Positions 25,614-34,548 are shown, counted from the stretch's first letter. The stretch is DNA of 64,000 nucleotides from an uncultured Oscillospiraceae bacterium (GCA_902492045.1 CABUKB010000002.1:93912-157911), one strand, 5' to 3'. A program made the numbers and translations. The notes: a model not told the origin generated them from the letters alone.

Positions 25614-26639
25614 TCACACCACGAGCATTGCATCCCCAAAACTATAAAACCGGTATCTGTTTTCCACGGCATGTCGATAGGCTCTCATCGTGTGTTCCCT
25701 TCCCGCAAAGGCGCTCACCAACATAATCAGGGTGCTTTCCGGCAAATGAAAATTGGTGATCAGCCCATCAATCAGTTGAAACGTATAACCGGGATAGATA
25801 AAAATGTTGGTCCACCCCTCGCCTGGTTCTACCCGCCCATCGGTCAGGCCAACGCTTTCCAGAGTACGGCAACTGGTGGTTCCCACCGCGATAATACGGC
25901 CTCCTCTCTGACGGGTACGATTGATCCGGTCGGCCGCTTCCTTCGACAGTTCGTAATGCTCTGCGTGCATTTTATGTTCTGTAATGTCTTCTACCTTTAC
26001 AGGCCGGAAGGTGCCCAATCCCACATGCAGGGTAACAAAAGCCGTATCCACGCCCCTGAGCCGGAGACTGTCGAGCAGTTCGGGCGTGAAGTGCAACCCG
26101 GCCGTAGGTGCCGCCGCGGAACCCGGCTCCCGGGAATAGACCGTTTGGTACCGCTCCTTATCCTTTATTTGTGTTTTGATATAATGAGGAAGCGGCATCT
26201 GTCCAGCCTGCTCGAGCACCGTGTAGAAATTCCCCTGATAATCAAAGCGTACCAGCCGGTTTCCCCCTTCCAAAATTTCCAAAATTTCAGCCTCCAGGAT
26301 TCCCTCTCCAAACCGTAGACGGTCACCCGGCTTTGCCCGGCGTCCGGGACCTGCCAAAACCTCCCATCGGTCCTTCCCTTTCGGCGTGAGAAGCAGCAGT
26401 TCCACCGCCGCGCCGGTCCCGCATTTTTCCCCGTAAAGCCGGGCGGGAAGTACCCGGCTGTCATTGAGAACGAGACAATCTCCCTCCCGCAGATAATCAA
26501 GCAGATCGTAAAAATGACGGTCTTCAAGCACACCTGTTTTGCGGTCCATCACCAGTAGGCGGGAATGATCGCGCGGTTCGACCGGTTCCTGAGCGATTCT
26601 GTCCTCGGGAAGATCATAATAAAAGTCCTGTTTTTTCAT
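25614..26639 (-). CDS. queA: S-adenosylmethionine:tRNA ribosyltransferase-isomerase
   Basis: Transfers the ribosyl part of SAM to 7-aminomethyl-7-deazaguanine in tRNA, giving epoxyqueuosine. The family start FYYDLPEDRIAQEPVEPRDHSRLL is complete, followed by LNDSRVLPARL, PTAGLHFTPELL, HVGLGTFRPV, EHYELS and the C-terminal NFHLPESTLIMLVSAFAGRE. Length 341 is normal. The ORF extends upstream to 26705, but the ATG at 26639 begins the conserved family N-terminus and follows GAAGGACAGG. Usually clustered with ruvB and tgt, here it stands alone next to the lysine operon. A QueG-like protein lies 1.6 kb away but appears to be an island gene. Confidence 0.96.
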   Translation of the reverse strand: MKKQDFYYDLPEDRIAQEPVEPRDHSRLLVMDRKTGVLEDRHFYDLLDYLREGDCLVLNDSRVLPARLYGEKCGTGAAVELLLLTPKGKDRWEVLAGPGRRAKPGDRLRFGEGILEAEILEILEGGNRLVRFDYQGNFYTVLEQAGQMPLPHYIKTQIKDKERYQTVYSREPGSAAAPTAGLHFTPELLDSLRLRGVDTAFVTLHVGLGTFRPVKVEDITEHKMHAEHYELSKEAADRINRTRQRGGRIIAVGTTSCRTLESVGLTDGRVEPGEGWTNIFIYPGYTFQLIDGLITNFHLPESTLIMLVSAFAGREHTMRAYRHAVENRYRFYSFGDAMLVV

Positions 26640-26698
26640 ACAAATAGCCTGTCCTTCTGATAAATTTCGTAGATCTAGCAAAAAGTCCGCGCCATTGA

Positions 26699-26727
26699 TT
26701 GACAAGGCGATAAGTGAATGTTACAAT
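26699..26727 (+). promoter_or_regulatory. Sigma-A promoter of the lysine riboswitch operon
   Basis: TTGACA (26699-26704), 17-bp spacer, TACAAT (26722-26727). It sits in the 5' leader side of divergent queA. Confidence 0.88.
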
Positions 26728-26744
26728 AAGAACACCTACATGCC

Positions 26745-26999
26745 AAGTGAATATACTGAATAGAGGTGCGTCGGCACATCAGTATCCCTCGGGAGACACC
26801 GGGTCTTTGACCGTGGGAAAAAGGGTGCGACGCCGAAGATGCCCGTCTTCCGGCCGGCAGGACATCTGGCTTTGCAGTGAAGAACTGTAAGGTTGTCATC
26901 ATATTTATGATGGAGCGCTATTCACCCGCAAACGGCAGTGTCTTTGCGGACAATGCATCTATTATAAGACGATGACAACCGGTTTTCAACCGGTTTTTT
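26745..26999 (+). ncRNA. Lysine riboswitch (L box)
   Basis: Leader RNA that binds lysine. Conserved elements: AATAGAGGTGCG (from 26758), CATCAGTAT, AAAAGGGTGCGACGCCGAAG, CTGGCTTTGCAGTGAA, and the 3' strand ACTGTAAGGTTGTCATC...TGATGGAGCGCTATTC, which matches the order and wording of the Bacillus lysC element. GGTTGTCATC (26891-26900) is exactly complementary to GATGACAACC (26971-26980), which overlaps the terminator arm, giving the antiterminator. Lysine binding should therefore switch off asd-dapA-dapB by termination. Confidence 0.92.
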
Positions 27000-27000
27000 C
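26977..27000 (+). terminator. Regulated terminator of the lysine riboswitch
   Basis: AACCGG/CCGGTT arms followed by six Ts; the 5' arm is shared with the antiterminator partner sequence. Confidence 0.85.
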
Positions 27001-27081
27001 TTATTCCGGCGATTTTGCTCGGCATGTGGCTCACCCTGATGAGGGGTGAAGTATCCGCCTCGGCGGAAAGGAGTTTTTCCC

Positions 27082-28158
27082 ATGAAGAAGCATCGCGTCG
27101 GCATCATTGGTTGCACAGGCATGGTAGGACAGCGGTTTGCCACCCTGTTGGCGGAGCACCCGTGGTTTGAGGTTACAGCCTTGGCTGCAAGCCCCCGTTC
27201 TGCCGGAAAAACGTATCGGGAAGCGTTGGGCAGCCGTTGGGCGATGAAAACGCCGGTACCCGCTTCCCTGGAAAATATGACGGTGCAGGACGCTTCCCAA
27301 GTTGAAAAAGTCGCGTCGATGGTGGATTTTGTATTCTGCGCGGTGGATATGCCCAAATCCGAAATCAAAGTGCTGGAGGACGCCTACGCCAGGGCCGAAT
27401 GTCCGGTGATCTCCAACAACAGCGCCCACCGCTCAACACCCGATGTTCCCATGATGATTCCCGAACTCAATGCCGACCACGCCGCCGTGATTCCTTTTCA
27501 GCGGAAACGCCTCGGCACCAAGCGGGGATTTGTGGCGGTCAAATCCAACTGTTCCCTCCAAAGTTATGTTCCCGCCCTCTTTCCTCTTTCCGGATTTGGA
27601 GTGGAAAAAGTGCTCGTCTGTACCTATCAGGCGATCTCCGGCGCTGGAAAAACCTTTGAACGATGGCCGGAGATGGTGGACAACGTCATCCCCTATATCG
27701 GCGGAGAAGAAGAAAAGTCGGAGCAGGAGCCTCTGAAAATTTGGGGGAAACTCGAAAACGGTGTGATTACGCCTGCAAAGTCCCCTGCCTTTACGGCGCA
27801 GTGCCTGCGGGTGCCGGTTTCCGACGGTCATTTCGCCGCTGTGTACTGTTCTTTTGCCAATAAGCCCTCGAAAGAGGAGATCTTGGGTAGTTGGAAAACC
27901 TATAAAGGCCGGCCCCAGGAATTGGCGCTTCCCAGCGCGCCCAAGCAATTCCTCCATTATTTTGAGGAGGATAACATGCCTCAGACCCGTCTGCACCGCG
28001 ATCTCGAAAAGGGCATGGCGATCTCTCTGGGCCGCCTGCGCGAGGATACTCAGTACGATTATAAATTTGTCGGTCTGTCCCACAACACCCTCCGGGGCGC
28101 CGCCGGCGGCGCTGTCCTGATGGCGGAACTGCTCTGTGCCGAGGGATACCTAGACTGA
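27082..28158 (+). CDS. asd: Aspartate-semialdehyde dehydrogenase (archaeal/fungal-type)
   Basis: Second step of the aspartate pathway, reducing aspartyl phosphate to the semialdehyde used for lysine, dipicolinate, methionine and threonine. NADP turn GIIGCTGMVGQRF at the start, active Cys in VKSNCSLQ, AISGAGKTF, and the SNNSAHRSTPDVPMMIPELN block typical of the TIGR00978 class rather than the E. coli type. 358 residues. Start at 27082 after AAAGGAG; upstream in-frame ATG at 27046 lacks a ribosome site. First gene behind the lysine riboswitch. Confidence 0.95.
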   Translation: MKKHRVGIIGCTGMVGQRFATLLAEHPWFEVTALAASPRSAGKTYREALGSRWAMKTPVPASLENMTVQDASQVEKVASMVDFVFCAVDMPKSEIKVLEDAYARAECPVISNNSAHRSTPDVPMMIPELNADHAAVIPFQRKRLGTKRGFVAVKSNCSLQSYVPALFPLSGFGVEKVLVCTYQAISGAGKTFERWPEMVDNVIPYIGGEEEKSEQEPLKIWGKLENGVITPAKSPAFTAQCLRVPVSDGHFAAVYCSFANKPSKEEILGSWKTYKGRPQELALPSAPKQFLHYFEEDNMPQTRLHRDLEKGMAISLGRLREDTQYDYKFVGLSHNTLRGAAGGAVLMAELLCAEGYLD

Positions 28159-28189
28159 CCGCATCAATATTTGAATGGGGGCTTCGAAT

Positions 28190-29077
28190 ATGAGTAAGCA
28201 GACCATTTTCACCGGCTCCGGTGTGGCCATTGTCACCCCGATGAATGCCGATGGCAGCGTCAACTATGCGAAGTATCGGGAACTGATCGAGTGGCAGATT
28301 CAAAATGGCACCGATGCGATCATCGCCTGCGGCACCACCGGGGAATCTTCCACCCTCACCCATGAAGAACATACCGAGGTCATCCGCACCGCTGTCGAGC
28401 AGACTGCCGGCCGGATCCCGGTTATTTCCGGAACCGGCTCCAACGACACGGCCTATTGCATCGAATTATCCCGGGAGGCGGAAAGGCTGGGAGCGGATGC
28501 CCTGCTGCTGGTCTCGCCGTATTACAACAAAACTTCCCAACGCGGCCTGGTAGCCCATTACACGGCTGTAGCCGACGCTGTCCGTCTGCCCATCGTTCTC
28601 TATAACGTCCCCTCCCGAACCGGGGTGGATATCAAACCCGAGACCATTGCCGCTTTGTCGAAGCATCCCCGCATCGTGGCGGTCAAGGAAGCCAACGGCA
28701 ATATTTCCGCCGCGGCACAGGTAGCCGCCCTGTGCGATATCGACATTTATTCCGGAAACGATGACCAGATCGTGCCGCTTCTCTCCCTGGGCGGCAAGGG
28801 CGTCATCTCCGTCATGGCGAATATTGAACCGCGCCGAACACACGATATCGTTGCCAAATGGCTGGCTGGAGACGTGGAAGGCAGTCGCGCTTTACAGCTT
28901 GAACTGCTGGAATTGGCCAATGCCATGTTTATGGATGTCAACCCCATTCCTGTCAAAGAGGCTATGAATCAAATGGGATGGGACGTGGGCGAATGCCGCC
29001 TGCCCTTGTATGGCATGGACAGCACGGCCAAAGACAAACTCACCTCCGTGCTTCAAAAATACCGCCTCATAAAATAA
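28190..29077 (+). CDS. dapA: 4-hydroxy-tetrahydrodipicolinate synthase
   Basis: Condenses aspartate semialdehyde with pyruvate, the branch-point step to lysine and dipicolinic acid. Seen: CGTTGESSTL (substrate loop), YNVPSRTGVDI with the catalytic Tyr, and the Schiff-base Lys in VAVKEANG. 295 residues, a typical length. The ATG at 28190 is preferred over 28175, which overlaps the GGGGG site that serves it. It follows asd by 31 bp and precedes dapB by 49 bp in the same operon. Confidence 0.97.
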   Translation: MSKQTIFTGSGVAIVTPMNADGSVNYAKYRELIEWQIQNGTDAIIACGTTGESSTLTHEEHTEVIRTAVEQTAGRIPVISGTGSNDTAYCIELSREAERLGADALLLVSPYYNKTSQRGLVAHYTAVADAVRLPIVLYNVPSRTGVDIKPETIAALSKHPRIVAVKEANGNISAAAQVAALCDIDIYSGNDDQIVPLLSLGGKGVISVMANIEPRRTHDIVAKWLAGDVEGSRALQLELLELANAMFMDVNPIPVKEAMNQMGWDVGECRLPLYGMDSTAKDKLTSVLQKYRLIK

Positions 29078-29126
29078 GGCCGAGCGGATGGTTTCTGCCG
29101 GAATGGAAAGAGAAAGGATGTCCCAA

Positions 29127-29894
29127 ATGGTTCGACTGATCCTCAGCGGATGCAACGGCAAAATGGGGCGCGTGATTACCCGCTGCGCCGACGAACGGTG
29201 CGATTGTTCCATCGTCGCCGGATTTGATCTCAATACCGAAAATCATGCCGGTTTTCCCGTATATGCCAATCCGGCCAACTGCAATATGAAAGCCGACGCT
29301 GTCATTGACTTTTCTCACCCCTCCGCCTTTTCGGGGGTGCTGGCCTATGCGCTCGATAACCGGCTTCCCCTGGTGATGGCCACGACCGGCCTCGATGAAA
29401 AACAGGTGTTGGCCTTGAAAGACGCTTCGGCGGACATTCCGGTTTTTTTCAGCGCCAACATGTCTATGGGCGTCAGCCTTATCATGGAATTGGCGAAAAA
29501 AGCCGCCTGTGTCCTGGGAAACGATTTTGACGTAGAGATTCTCGAAAAACATCACAACCAGAAAGTGGATGCGCCCTCCGGCACCGCTCTGATGCTGGCG
29601 GATGCCGTATCCGAAGGGCTTGATTATACCCCTCGGTATGTATTTGACCGGCACGACCGGCGCGAAAAGCGCGTCAAAGAAGAGATCGGCTTTTCCTCGA
29701 TTCGGGGCGGTACCATTGTCGGAGAACATGAAGTGATTTTCGCCGGGCACGACGAGATCGTCACCATTACCCATACCGCCATGTCCAAGGAAATCTTTGC
29801 TGTGGGCGCGCTCAACGCGGCGCTCTTCTTAGTGGGCCGCCCGGCCGGCTTTTACAATATGAAAGACTGGATCGGCCAGAGCGTCTCCCCTTGA
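29127..29894 (+). CDS. dapB: 4-hydroxy-tetrahydrodipicolinate reductase
   Basis: NAD(P)H-dependent reductase of the product of DapA. The Rossmann turn is GCNGKMGR, the active site EKHHNQKVDAPSGTA is complete, and FSANMSMGVSL is conserved. 255 residues, typical. Of several in-frame ATGs, 29127 is chosen since AGAAAGG lies nine bases upstream. Last gene of the riboswitch operon; its product feeds both meso-diaminopimelate/lysine synthesis and, during sporulation, the DpaAB step encoded at 49.8 kb. Confidence 0.97.
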   Translation: MVRLILSGCNGKMGRVITRCADERCDCSIVAGFDLNTENHAGFPVYANPANCNMKADAVIDFSHPSAFSGVLAYALDNRLPLVMATTGLDEKQVLALKDASADIPVFFSANMSMGVSLIMELAKKAACVLGNDFDVEILEKHHNQKVDAPSGTALMLADAVSEGLDYTPRYVFDRHDRREKRVKEEIGFSSIRGGTIVGEHEVIFAGHDEIVTITHTAMSKEIFAVGALNAALFLVGRPAGFYNMKDWIGQSVSP

Positions 29895-29936
29895 TCCCTA
29901 TCGTTACGGCAGCGAGCATACATACGCATTCTAGTT

Positions 29937-29973
29937 AAGAATACCGGCTCCCTTTCGGGGCCGGTATTCTTTT
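29937..29973. terminator. Terminator between dapB and comM
   Basis: Perfect 12-bp arms (29937-29948, 29960-29971) and TTTT on the plus side, between convergent genes; strongest for the dapB transcript. Confidence 0.88.
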
Positions 29974-30015
29974 ACAGCGAAATGGCCAAACGAACAAAAC
30001 ATGGCAGGATATACA

Positions 30016-31545
30016 CTACCGGGTTTGCCAATATTTCCGGTCAAGGCTCCGGTATTGCACCGCCTCAGCCACATGGGTGCTGTCGATGATTTCCTGTTCC
30101 GCCAAATCCGCAATAGTCCGGGACACTTTGAGCAACCGGTCATAGGCCCTGGCCGATAACCCCATGAGAGAAAAGGCGTTTTTGAGAAGCTTTTGGGCCC
30201 CTTCGGTAAGAGGACAAAGATCTTTGAGCAAATGCGAGGGAATCTGGGAATTACAAAGCAGACCGGTGCCGGTAAAACGTTCCCTCTGTACGGCCCGGGC
30301 CCGATTAACCCTTTTCCGGATAGACGCCGAACTTTCCCCGGGAGACTTTGAAGCGAGCTGTTCGAACTCCACCGGAGGCACCTCGATATGCAGGTCGATC
30401 CGGTCGAGGAGCGGTCCCGATACCCGGGAGAGGTACCGTTGTGCTGCTGCCGCAGAGCAGGTACAACGCCGGGTGGGATGGCCGAAATAGCCGCAGGGAC
30501 AAGGATTCATCGCGGCAACCAAGGTAAAGGAACAGGGATAGGATAAAGAAGCGCTGACCCGTGAAATCGTCACCTGGTGATCCTCCAAGGGCTGACGAAG
30601 GCATTCCATCGCCTGCCGGGAAAATTCGGGCAGTTCGTCCAAAAACAAGACGCCGTTATGGGCCAGGGAAACTTCTCCCGGCCGGGGAACGCTTCCGCCC
30701 CCGGCCAGTCCCGGTGCCGAGATATTGTGGTGGGGTGCGCGAAATGGCCGGGAACGAAGGAGCCCCACGCCACCCGGCAGAGTACCGGCCACGGAATGAA
30801 GTTTTGTGGTTTCCAGGGCCTCTTGCCTGGTCATGTCGGGAAGGATGGAGGGCAGCCGCTTGGCCAGCATGCTTTTTCCAGAACCCGGAGGACCGATCAA
30901 CAGGACGTTGTGGGCCCCGGCCGCCGCAATTTCCAGAGCCCGGCGGGCCGCCGTTTGCCCCATCACATCGGCAAAATCCGGAACACCCGGCTCCTGGCCC
31001 GGCTGGAATCCAACCGGTTCCAAAGGCTGGAGCACGGTATGGCCGGCCAGATGCTCCAGCAAATCGGAAAGAGTGGAAACCGGATAGACCCGGATGCCGT
31101 CCACAACCGCGCCCTCCGCGGCGTTGTCCGCCGGGATGAAAGCCCGTTTTACCCCATTGTCCCGTGCCGCCATTATCATGGGAAGTACACCGGGCACCCC
31201 CCGTACTTCCCCAGTTAAGGACAATTCGCCGAGAAAAACACAATCATCGACACAGGCTTTCATCTGACCGCTTGCAATGAGCAGGGCCAGCAAAAGGGGA
31301 AGATCATAGACGGACCCTTCCTTCCGAATGTCCGCCGGAGCCAGGTTGACCGTAATGCGGCTGACCGGATAAGAAAAGCCGCTGTTTTTCATGGCGGCGC
31401 GAACCCGATCCCGCGATTCCCTGACCGCCGCGCCCGGAAGACCGACCACATCGAATCCCGGCAGCCCCTGGGAAAGGTCGGCCTCCACATCCACCATAAA
31501 GCCATCCGCACCGAGCAAACCCATACTTTTAATTTTGGCAAACAC
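30016..31545 (-). CDS. comM: YifB/ComM-type Mg-chelatase-like AAA+ ATPase
   Basis: A 509-residue protein with the three YifB parts: N-terminal Lon-S16-like domain (DLSQGLPGFDVVGLPGAAVRESRDRVRAA), Mg-chelatase AAA+ core with Walker A GPPGSGKSML and Walker B LFLDELPEF, and a C-terminal block with a four-cysteine set (CPCGYFGHPTRRCTC) and SARAYDRLLKVSRTIADL. ComM is a hexameric branch-migration helicase in natural transformation; the role in Firmicutes homologues is not proven. Start is GTG at 31545 after AGAGGGTGG. Monocistronic with its own promoter 150 bp upstream. Confidence 0.92.
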   Translation of the reverse strand: MFAKIKSMGLLGADGFMVDVEADLSQGLPGFDVVGLPGAAVRESRDRVRAAMKNSGFSYPVSRITVNLAPADIRKEGSVYDLPLLLALLIASGQMKACVDDCVFLGELSLTGEVRGVPGVLPMIMAARDNGVKRAFIPADNAAEGAVVDGIRVYPVSTLSDLLEHLAGHTVLQPLEPVGFQPGQEPGVPDFADVMGQTAARRALEIAAAGAHNVLLIGPPGSGKSMLAKRLPSILPDMTRQEALETTKLHSVAGTLPGGVGLLRSRPFRAPHHNISAPGLAGGGSVPRPGEVSLAHNGVLFLDELPEFSRQAMECLRQPLEDHQVTISRVSASLSYPCSFTLVAAMNPCPCGYFGHPTRRCTCSAAAAQRYLSRVSGPLLDRIDLHIEVPPVEFEQLASKSPGESSASIRKRVNRARAVQRERFTGTGLLCNSQIPSHLLKDLCPLTEGAQKLLKNAFSLMGLSARAYDRLLKVSRTIADLAEQEIIDSTHVAEAVQYRSLDRKYWQTR

Positions 31546-31694
31546 GCCGCCACCCTCTTTGGAAAAAGCTGAACGGGATATCGACGCCGATACCCCGTCC
31601 CATCTCGAATTTTGCCTCCATCAAAACGCCGTACCGCCGGTTGTTATACCCGGCACGTTCTCCCCGAATGATTTTCAGGCAAAGGTTTGTTTCC

Positions 31695-31723
31695 ATTATA
31701 TCCCGTATTCCTCCATACGGCAA
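31695..31723 (-). promoter_or_regulatory. Sigma-A promoter for comM
   Basis: On the minus strand TTGCCG (31718-31723), 17-bp spacer, TATAAT (31695-31700). It leaves a leader of about 145 bases before the GTG start, in which I see no gene. Confidence 0.75.
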
Positions 31724-31733
31724 TGTTTTCGGG

Positions 31734-31931
31734 TCACTTTTCGCGTGAACACTTATCACATTTATCCTTGCCGGACTTTTGATGGGAGAGGCATCGCCCG
31801 GAAACAGGGCAAGACCCGCATCCTCCCGAACAGCCGGAGCGGCCGGTTTTTCGGCGCCATATCGCCAGCGCGGCAGCGCCTCCGACACACAAAACGGCCA
31901 GAATGGCTATGACAACATCTGCCGGCGTCAT
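31734..31931 (-). CDS. FeoB-associated Cys-rich membrane peptide
   Basis: A 65-residue protein: one N-terminal transmembrane helix (VVIAILAVLCVGGAAALAIW), then a basic and Cys-rich tail with CSGGCGSCPVSGRC and later CDKC. This is the layout of the FeoB-associated Cys-rich membrane protein family, a small partner of ferrous iron transporters. No feoA or feoB is in the window, so here it is an orphan. The ATG at 31931 follows GGGGGAG by ten bases; the longer open frame above it is not needed. Confidence 0.75.
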   Translation of the reverse strand: MTPADVVIAILAVLCVGGAAALAIWRRKTGRSGCSGGCGSCPVSGRCLSHQKSGKDKCDKCSREK

Positions 31932-32040
31932 GATTTTTCTCCCCCAATCCGTTGCGGTGAGTTCTTGTTCAGTATACGACGTCGCCGGACTTTTGACAAG
32001 TGTCGACCGGCGGTTTACAATAAATAGGCAAAAATTTCCA

Positions 32041-32083
32041 TTGAAAAGGATCCGCCGCAAAACAATGCTTTTGCGGCGGATCC
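32041..32083 (-). terminator. Intrinsic terminator of spo0A
   Basis: Perfect 15-bp arms (32048-32062, 32069-32083) with six-base loop; minus-strand exit sequence is TTTTC. Stem core GCCGCAAAA/TTTTGCGGC recurs in other terminators of the window. Confidence 0.88.
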
Positions 32084-32156
32084 TGTACATACAGACATGG
32101 TAGCCTTTCCTGTCAGTGCGATTGTCAAGCACATCTCAGCGCAAGCCATTTCGCCA

Positions 32157-32936
32157 TTAAGAAATCTTCAACTGCAGGCGGAATTTATCGGAAATCATGG
32201 CAATAAACTCAGAATTGGTGGGTTTTCCGCGTCCATTGTGAATGGTATAGCCGAAATAGGAATTGAGGACATCCACGTCGCCTCTGTCCCAAGCGACTTC
32301 AATCGCATGACGAATCGCGCGCTCCACCCGCGAGGATGTGGTTCCATGTTTTTTGGCAACAGCCGGGTACAGGCGTTTGGTCACAGCGTTGATGATTTCC
32401 TCGTCCTCGATGGCCATAAGGATGGCGTCCCGCAAATACTGATAGCCCTTAATATGTGCCGGAACGCCGATTTGATGGATAATCTCCGTGACCCGGATTT
32501 CCAAACTGCCGCCAGACGCCGCCGGAACCGTGGCGGGATGGCGCAGAATCTCGGCTTTGGGCTTGCCGCAAAGGGCCAGAATCCGGTCCGACATCTCCTC
32601 CGTGTCAAAAGGCTTCAGTATGTAATAATCGGCACCGGCCTGCATCGCCTCGCGTTCCAAGTTGGGGTTGTCATAACTCGACATAACCATAAACTGCGGC
32701 ATGTGGACCGGATGGGTTGAGCGAATGCTTTTCATCACGCCGATCGCATCCAAATGAGGCAGAAAAAAGTCCATCATGACGACATCCGGTTGGATGTGCT
32801 CAACAGCATCCACGATCTGCCGCCCATCCTTTTCCACGGTATTCACTTCCAGACTGTGAGAGCGCATGGCCGCTGCGCAGGGGATTCCAAAGGCTTCGCT
32901 ATTATCCGCCAACACTACCTTGATTTTCTTCTCCAT
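32157..32936 (-). CDS. spo0A: Sporulation master regulator Spo0A
   Basis: Response regulator that commits the cell to sporulation. Receiver domain at residues 1-125 with phospho-acceptor Asp56 in MMDFFLPHLD, acid pocket near Asp11 and Lys108 in LKPFD; C-terminal Spo0A DNA-binding domain with the invariant YLRDAIL, KRLYPAVAKKH, SSRVERAIRHAIEVAWDRG and GKPTNSEFIAMISDK blocks. 259 residues is normal. The frame stays open far upstream (to 33221), but the ATG at 32936 follows GGAGGG and begins the receiver fold. It lies next to spoIVB in the conserved clostridial order, separated by a terminator. Confidence 0.98.
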   Translation of the reverse strand: MEKKIKVVLADNSEAFGIPCAAAMRSHSLEVNTVEKDGRQIVDAVEHIQPDVVMMDFFLPHLDAIGVMKSIRSTHPVHMPQFMVMSSYDNPNLEREAMQAGADYYILKPFDTEEMSDRILALCGKPKAEILRHPATVPAASGGSLEIRVTEIIHQIGVPAHIKGYQYLRDAILMAIEDEEIINAVTKRLYPAVAKKHGTTSSRVERAIRHAIEVAWDRGDVDVLNSYFGYTIHNGRGKPTNSEFIAMISDKFRLQLKIS

Positions 32937-32974
32937 CTTACAGAAAACCCTCCAATCATGATTTTGACGTACAT

Positions 32975-33003
32975 AGATTACCATATTTTGGAAATAATTG
33001 CAA
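32975..33003 (-). promoter_or_regulatory. Candidate promoter of spo0A
   Basis: On the minus strand TTGCAA (32998-33003), 17 bp, TAATCT (32975-32980). A vegetative-type pair; no clear 0A box or SigH promoter was seen. Confidence 0.5.
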
Positions 33004-33058
33004 TAGTTTGGAAAAAATATTTTGCGGATACAGGGAAAAATAGTTCTGGATGAAAAAT

Positions 33059-33099
33059 AACGGATGAAACCGGCCGGATTCAAACCCGTTTCATCCGTT
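33059..33099 (-). terminator. Intrinsic terminator of spoIVB
   Basis: Perfect 12-bp arms (33059-33070, 33088-33099), followed on the minus strand by ATTTTTC. It separates spoIVB from spo0A transcription. Confidence 0.85.
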
Positions 33100-33114
33100 G
33101 GATCAGTCCCTTTA

Positions 33115-34353
33115 TTATGCGGCTCCTTGCTCATCCTGGGACTGTACCACGCTGTCCACCGTTTTGAGCATGTTTTCTGCAAATATGGCAAATCCCTTGG
33201 TCGGGTCGTTGACAAATACATGGGTGACAGCTCCCACCAGCATGCCGTCCTGTAAAATGGGAGAGCCGCTCATGCCCTGCACGATCCCGCCCGTTTTTTC
33301 GAGCAGTTCCGGATCTGTGATGACAATCACCATATTGCGCGTGGGCGAAGAATCGTTAAATCGCACTTGATCGATCTGAATATCGTACAGTTTCGGCGTT
33401 GTGCCGTCGATGGTTGTCAAAACCTGGGCTTGACCCGTATGCACCTGCTGTTTCATCGCAACCGGCACCGCCTGTCCATCCACCGGCGTGGTGCTGAGAT
33501 TGCCGTAAATACCTGTCTCCCCATTGATTTGCAGGCTGCCCAGAGAACCTGCCTCAAATCCGCCTCGTAACTCGCCCGGTGTACCGGCGGTGCCTTTGAC
33601 CACACTATAAATCCTGGCCGGCACGATTTCTCCGGATGCAATCGGCAGAATCTCTCCTGTATCGACATCACAGACGGCGTGCCCCAACCCGCCGAAAATT
33701 TGGCTGTCCGGATCAAAGAAGGTCAGCGTCCCGATACCCGCCGAGCTGTCCCGCACCCATAAACCCGCTTTCCATCGGTTTTCATTCACCGACAAAGCCG
33801 GAGTAAAGCGGATATCAAACGCGATATTGTCCCGCCGAATGTGAAAGGTCATGGTTTGCCCGCCGGAATCCTCCACGATTTCGGCCACCTGTTCGGTGGT
33901 CGTGACGGTTTTGCCGTCGATGGACACGATGACATCCCCCGTCTTGATGCCGGCGGAGCGAGCGGGATTGAACGGACCGGTGGCGGTATCGACATCGGAC
34001 ATGGACACCACCAGAACCCCGTCCGTATACATTTTTATGCCAAAGGGAACACCGCAGGGAATCACCAGTGGCTGATCCACCACCTTAACCTTGACATCTT
34101 TAAGCGGAAACAGACCAAATAATTTAAGCGTCGCCTGATACGTGCTTCCCGCCGATAATGCCGACGCCGTGACCGATTGTCCCGTGGCATTTTTTTGATT
34201 CGTCACTTGAATCGCTCCCGGCAGCCTAAGCGTATGCCCTTCCACAACATTGAACTGCTCGGGTGTGGACCTTGACAGCATGGTCACGGCCGTGAGAACA
34301 AGACCGCATATAAAGGCAACGATCACACAAAACTTTTTAATACATTTTTTCAT
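33115..34353 (-). CDS. spoIVB: SpoIVB serine peptidase (sporulation signalling)
   Basis: S55-family peptidase secreted from the forespore that triggers pro-SigK processing. Seen: N-terminal signal anchor (FCVIVAFICGLVLTAVTML), a PDZ domain (SAGIKTGDVIVSIDGKTV), GGLGHAVCD with the catalytic His, and GMSGSPILQDGMLVGAVTHVF with the catalytic Ser. 412 residues, typical. Start at 34353 follows GGAAGGA; the longer upstream frame lacks a signal. In Clostridia spoIVB sits directly before spo0A as here. Confidence 0.97.
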   Translation of the reverse strand: MKKCIKKFCVIVAFICGLVLTAVTMLSRSTPEQFNVVEGHTLRLPGAIQVTNQKNATGQSVTASALSAGSTYQATLKLFGLFPLKDVKVKVVDQPLVIPCGVPFGIKMYTDGVLVVSMSDVDTATGPFNPARSAGIKTGDVIVSIDGKTVTTTEQVAEIVEDSGGQTMTFHIRRDNIAFDIRFTPALSVNENRWKAGLWVRDSSAGIGTLTFFDPDSQIFGGLGHAVCDVDTGEILPIASGEIVPARIYSVVKGTAGTPGELRGGFEAGSLGSLQINGETGIYGNLSTTPVDGQAVPVAMKQQVHTGQAQVLTTIDGTTPKLYDIQIDQVRFNDSSPTRNMVIVITDPELLEKTGGIVQGMSGSPILQDGMLVGAVTHVFVNDPTKGFAIFAENMLKTVDSVVQSQDEQGAA

Positions 34354-34548
34354 ACTCTTCCTTCCGTCCCTCGTGATGCTGGCCGCACTGTTTTCACCGT
34401 GCGTTTTGCCTGTATTACTGTTCCACGCGGCCCGGGAAGTATGAGTAGGAATTTGAACCGAAAAGGACATGGTTTTCCGGAAACAATTCCGGCGAATGAG
34501 ATGCCGGCGTTATACAACTATGTAAAAAGAAAAATATTCAAAAAAGAG

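Noticed and set aside
25399..25617. Minus-strand 72-codon ORF after queA
   Set aside because: It crosses the queA terminator and the palindrome and has no ribosome site.
30577..31218. Plus-strand ORFs opposite comM
   Set aside because: Low-complexity Pro/Arg/Gly translations antisense to a clear AAA+ gene.
31529..31888. Minus-strand ORF upstream of comM
   Set aside because: It contains the comM promoter and the start of its leader, so most of it would not be in the transcript.
32937..33221. N-terminal extension of Spo0A
   Set aside because: The frame is open but runs through the spoIVB terminator and the spo0A promoter; the ribosome site and receiver start fix 32936.
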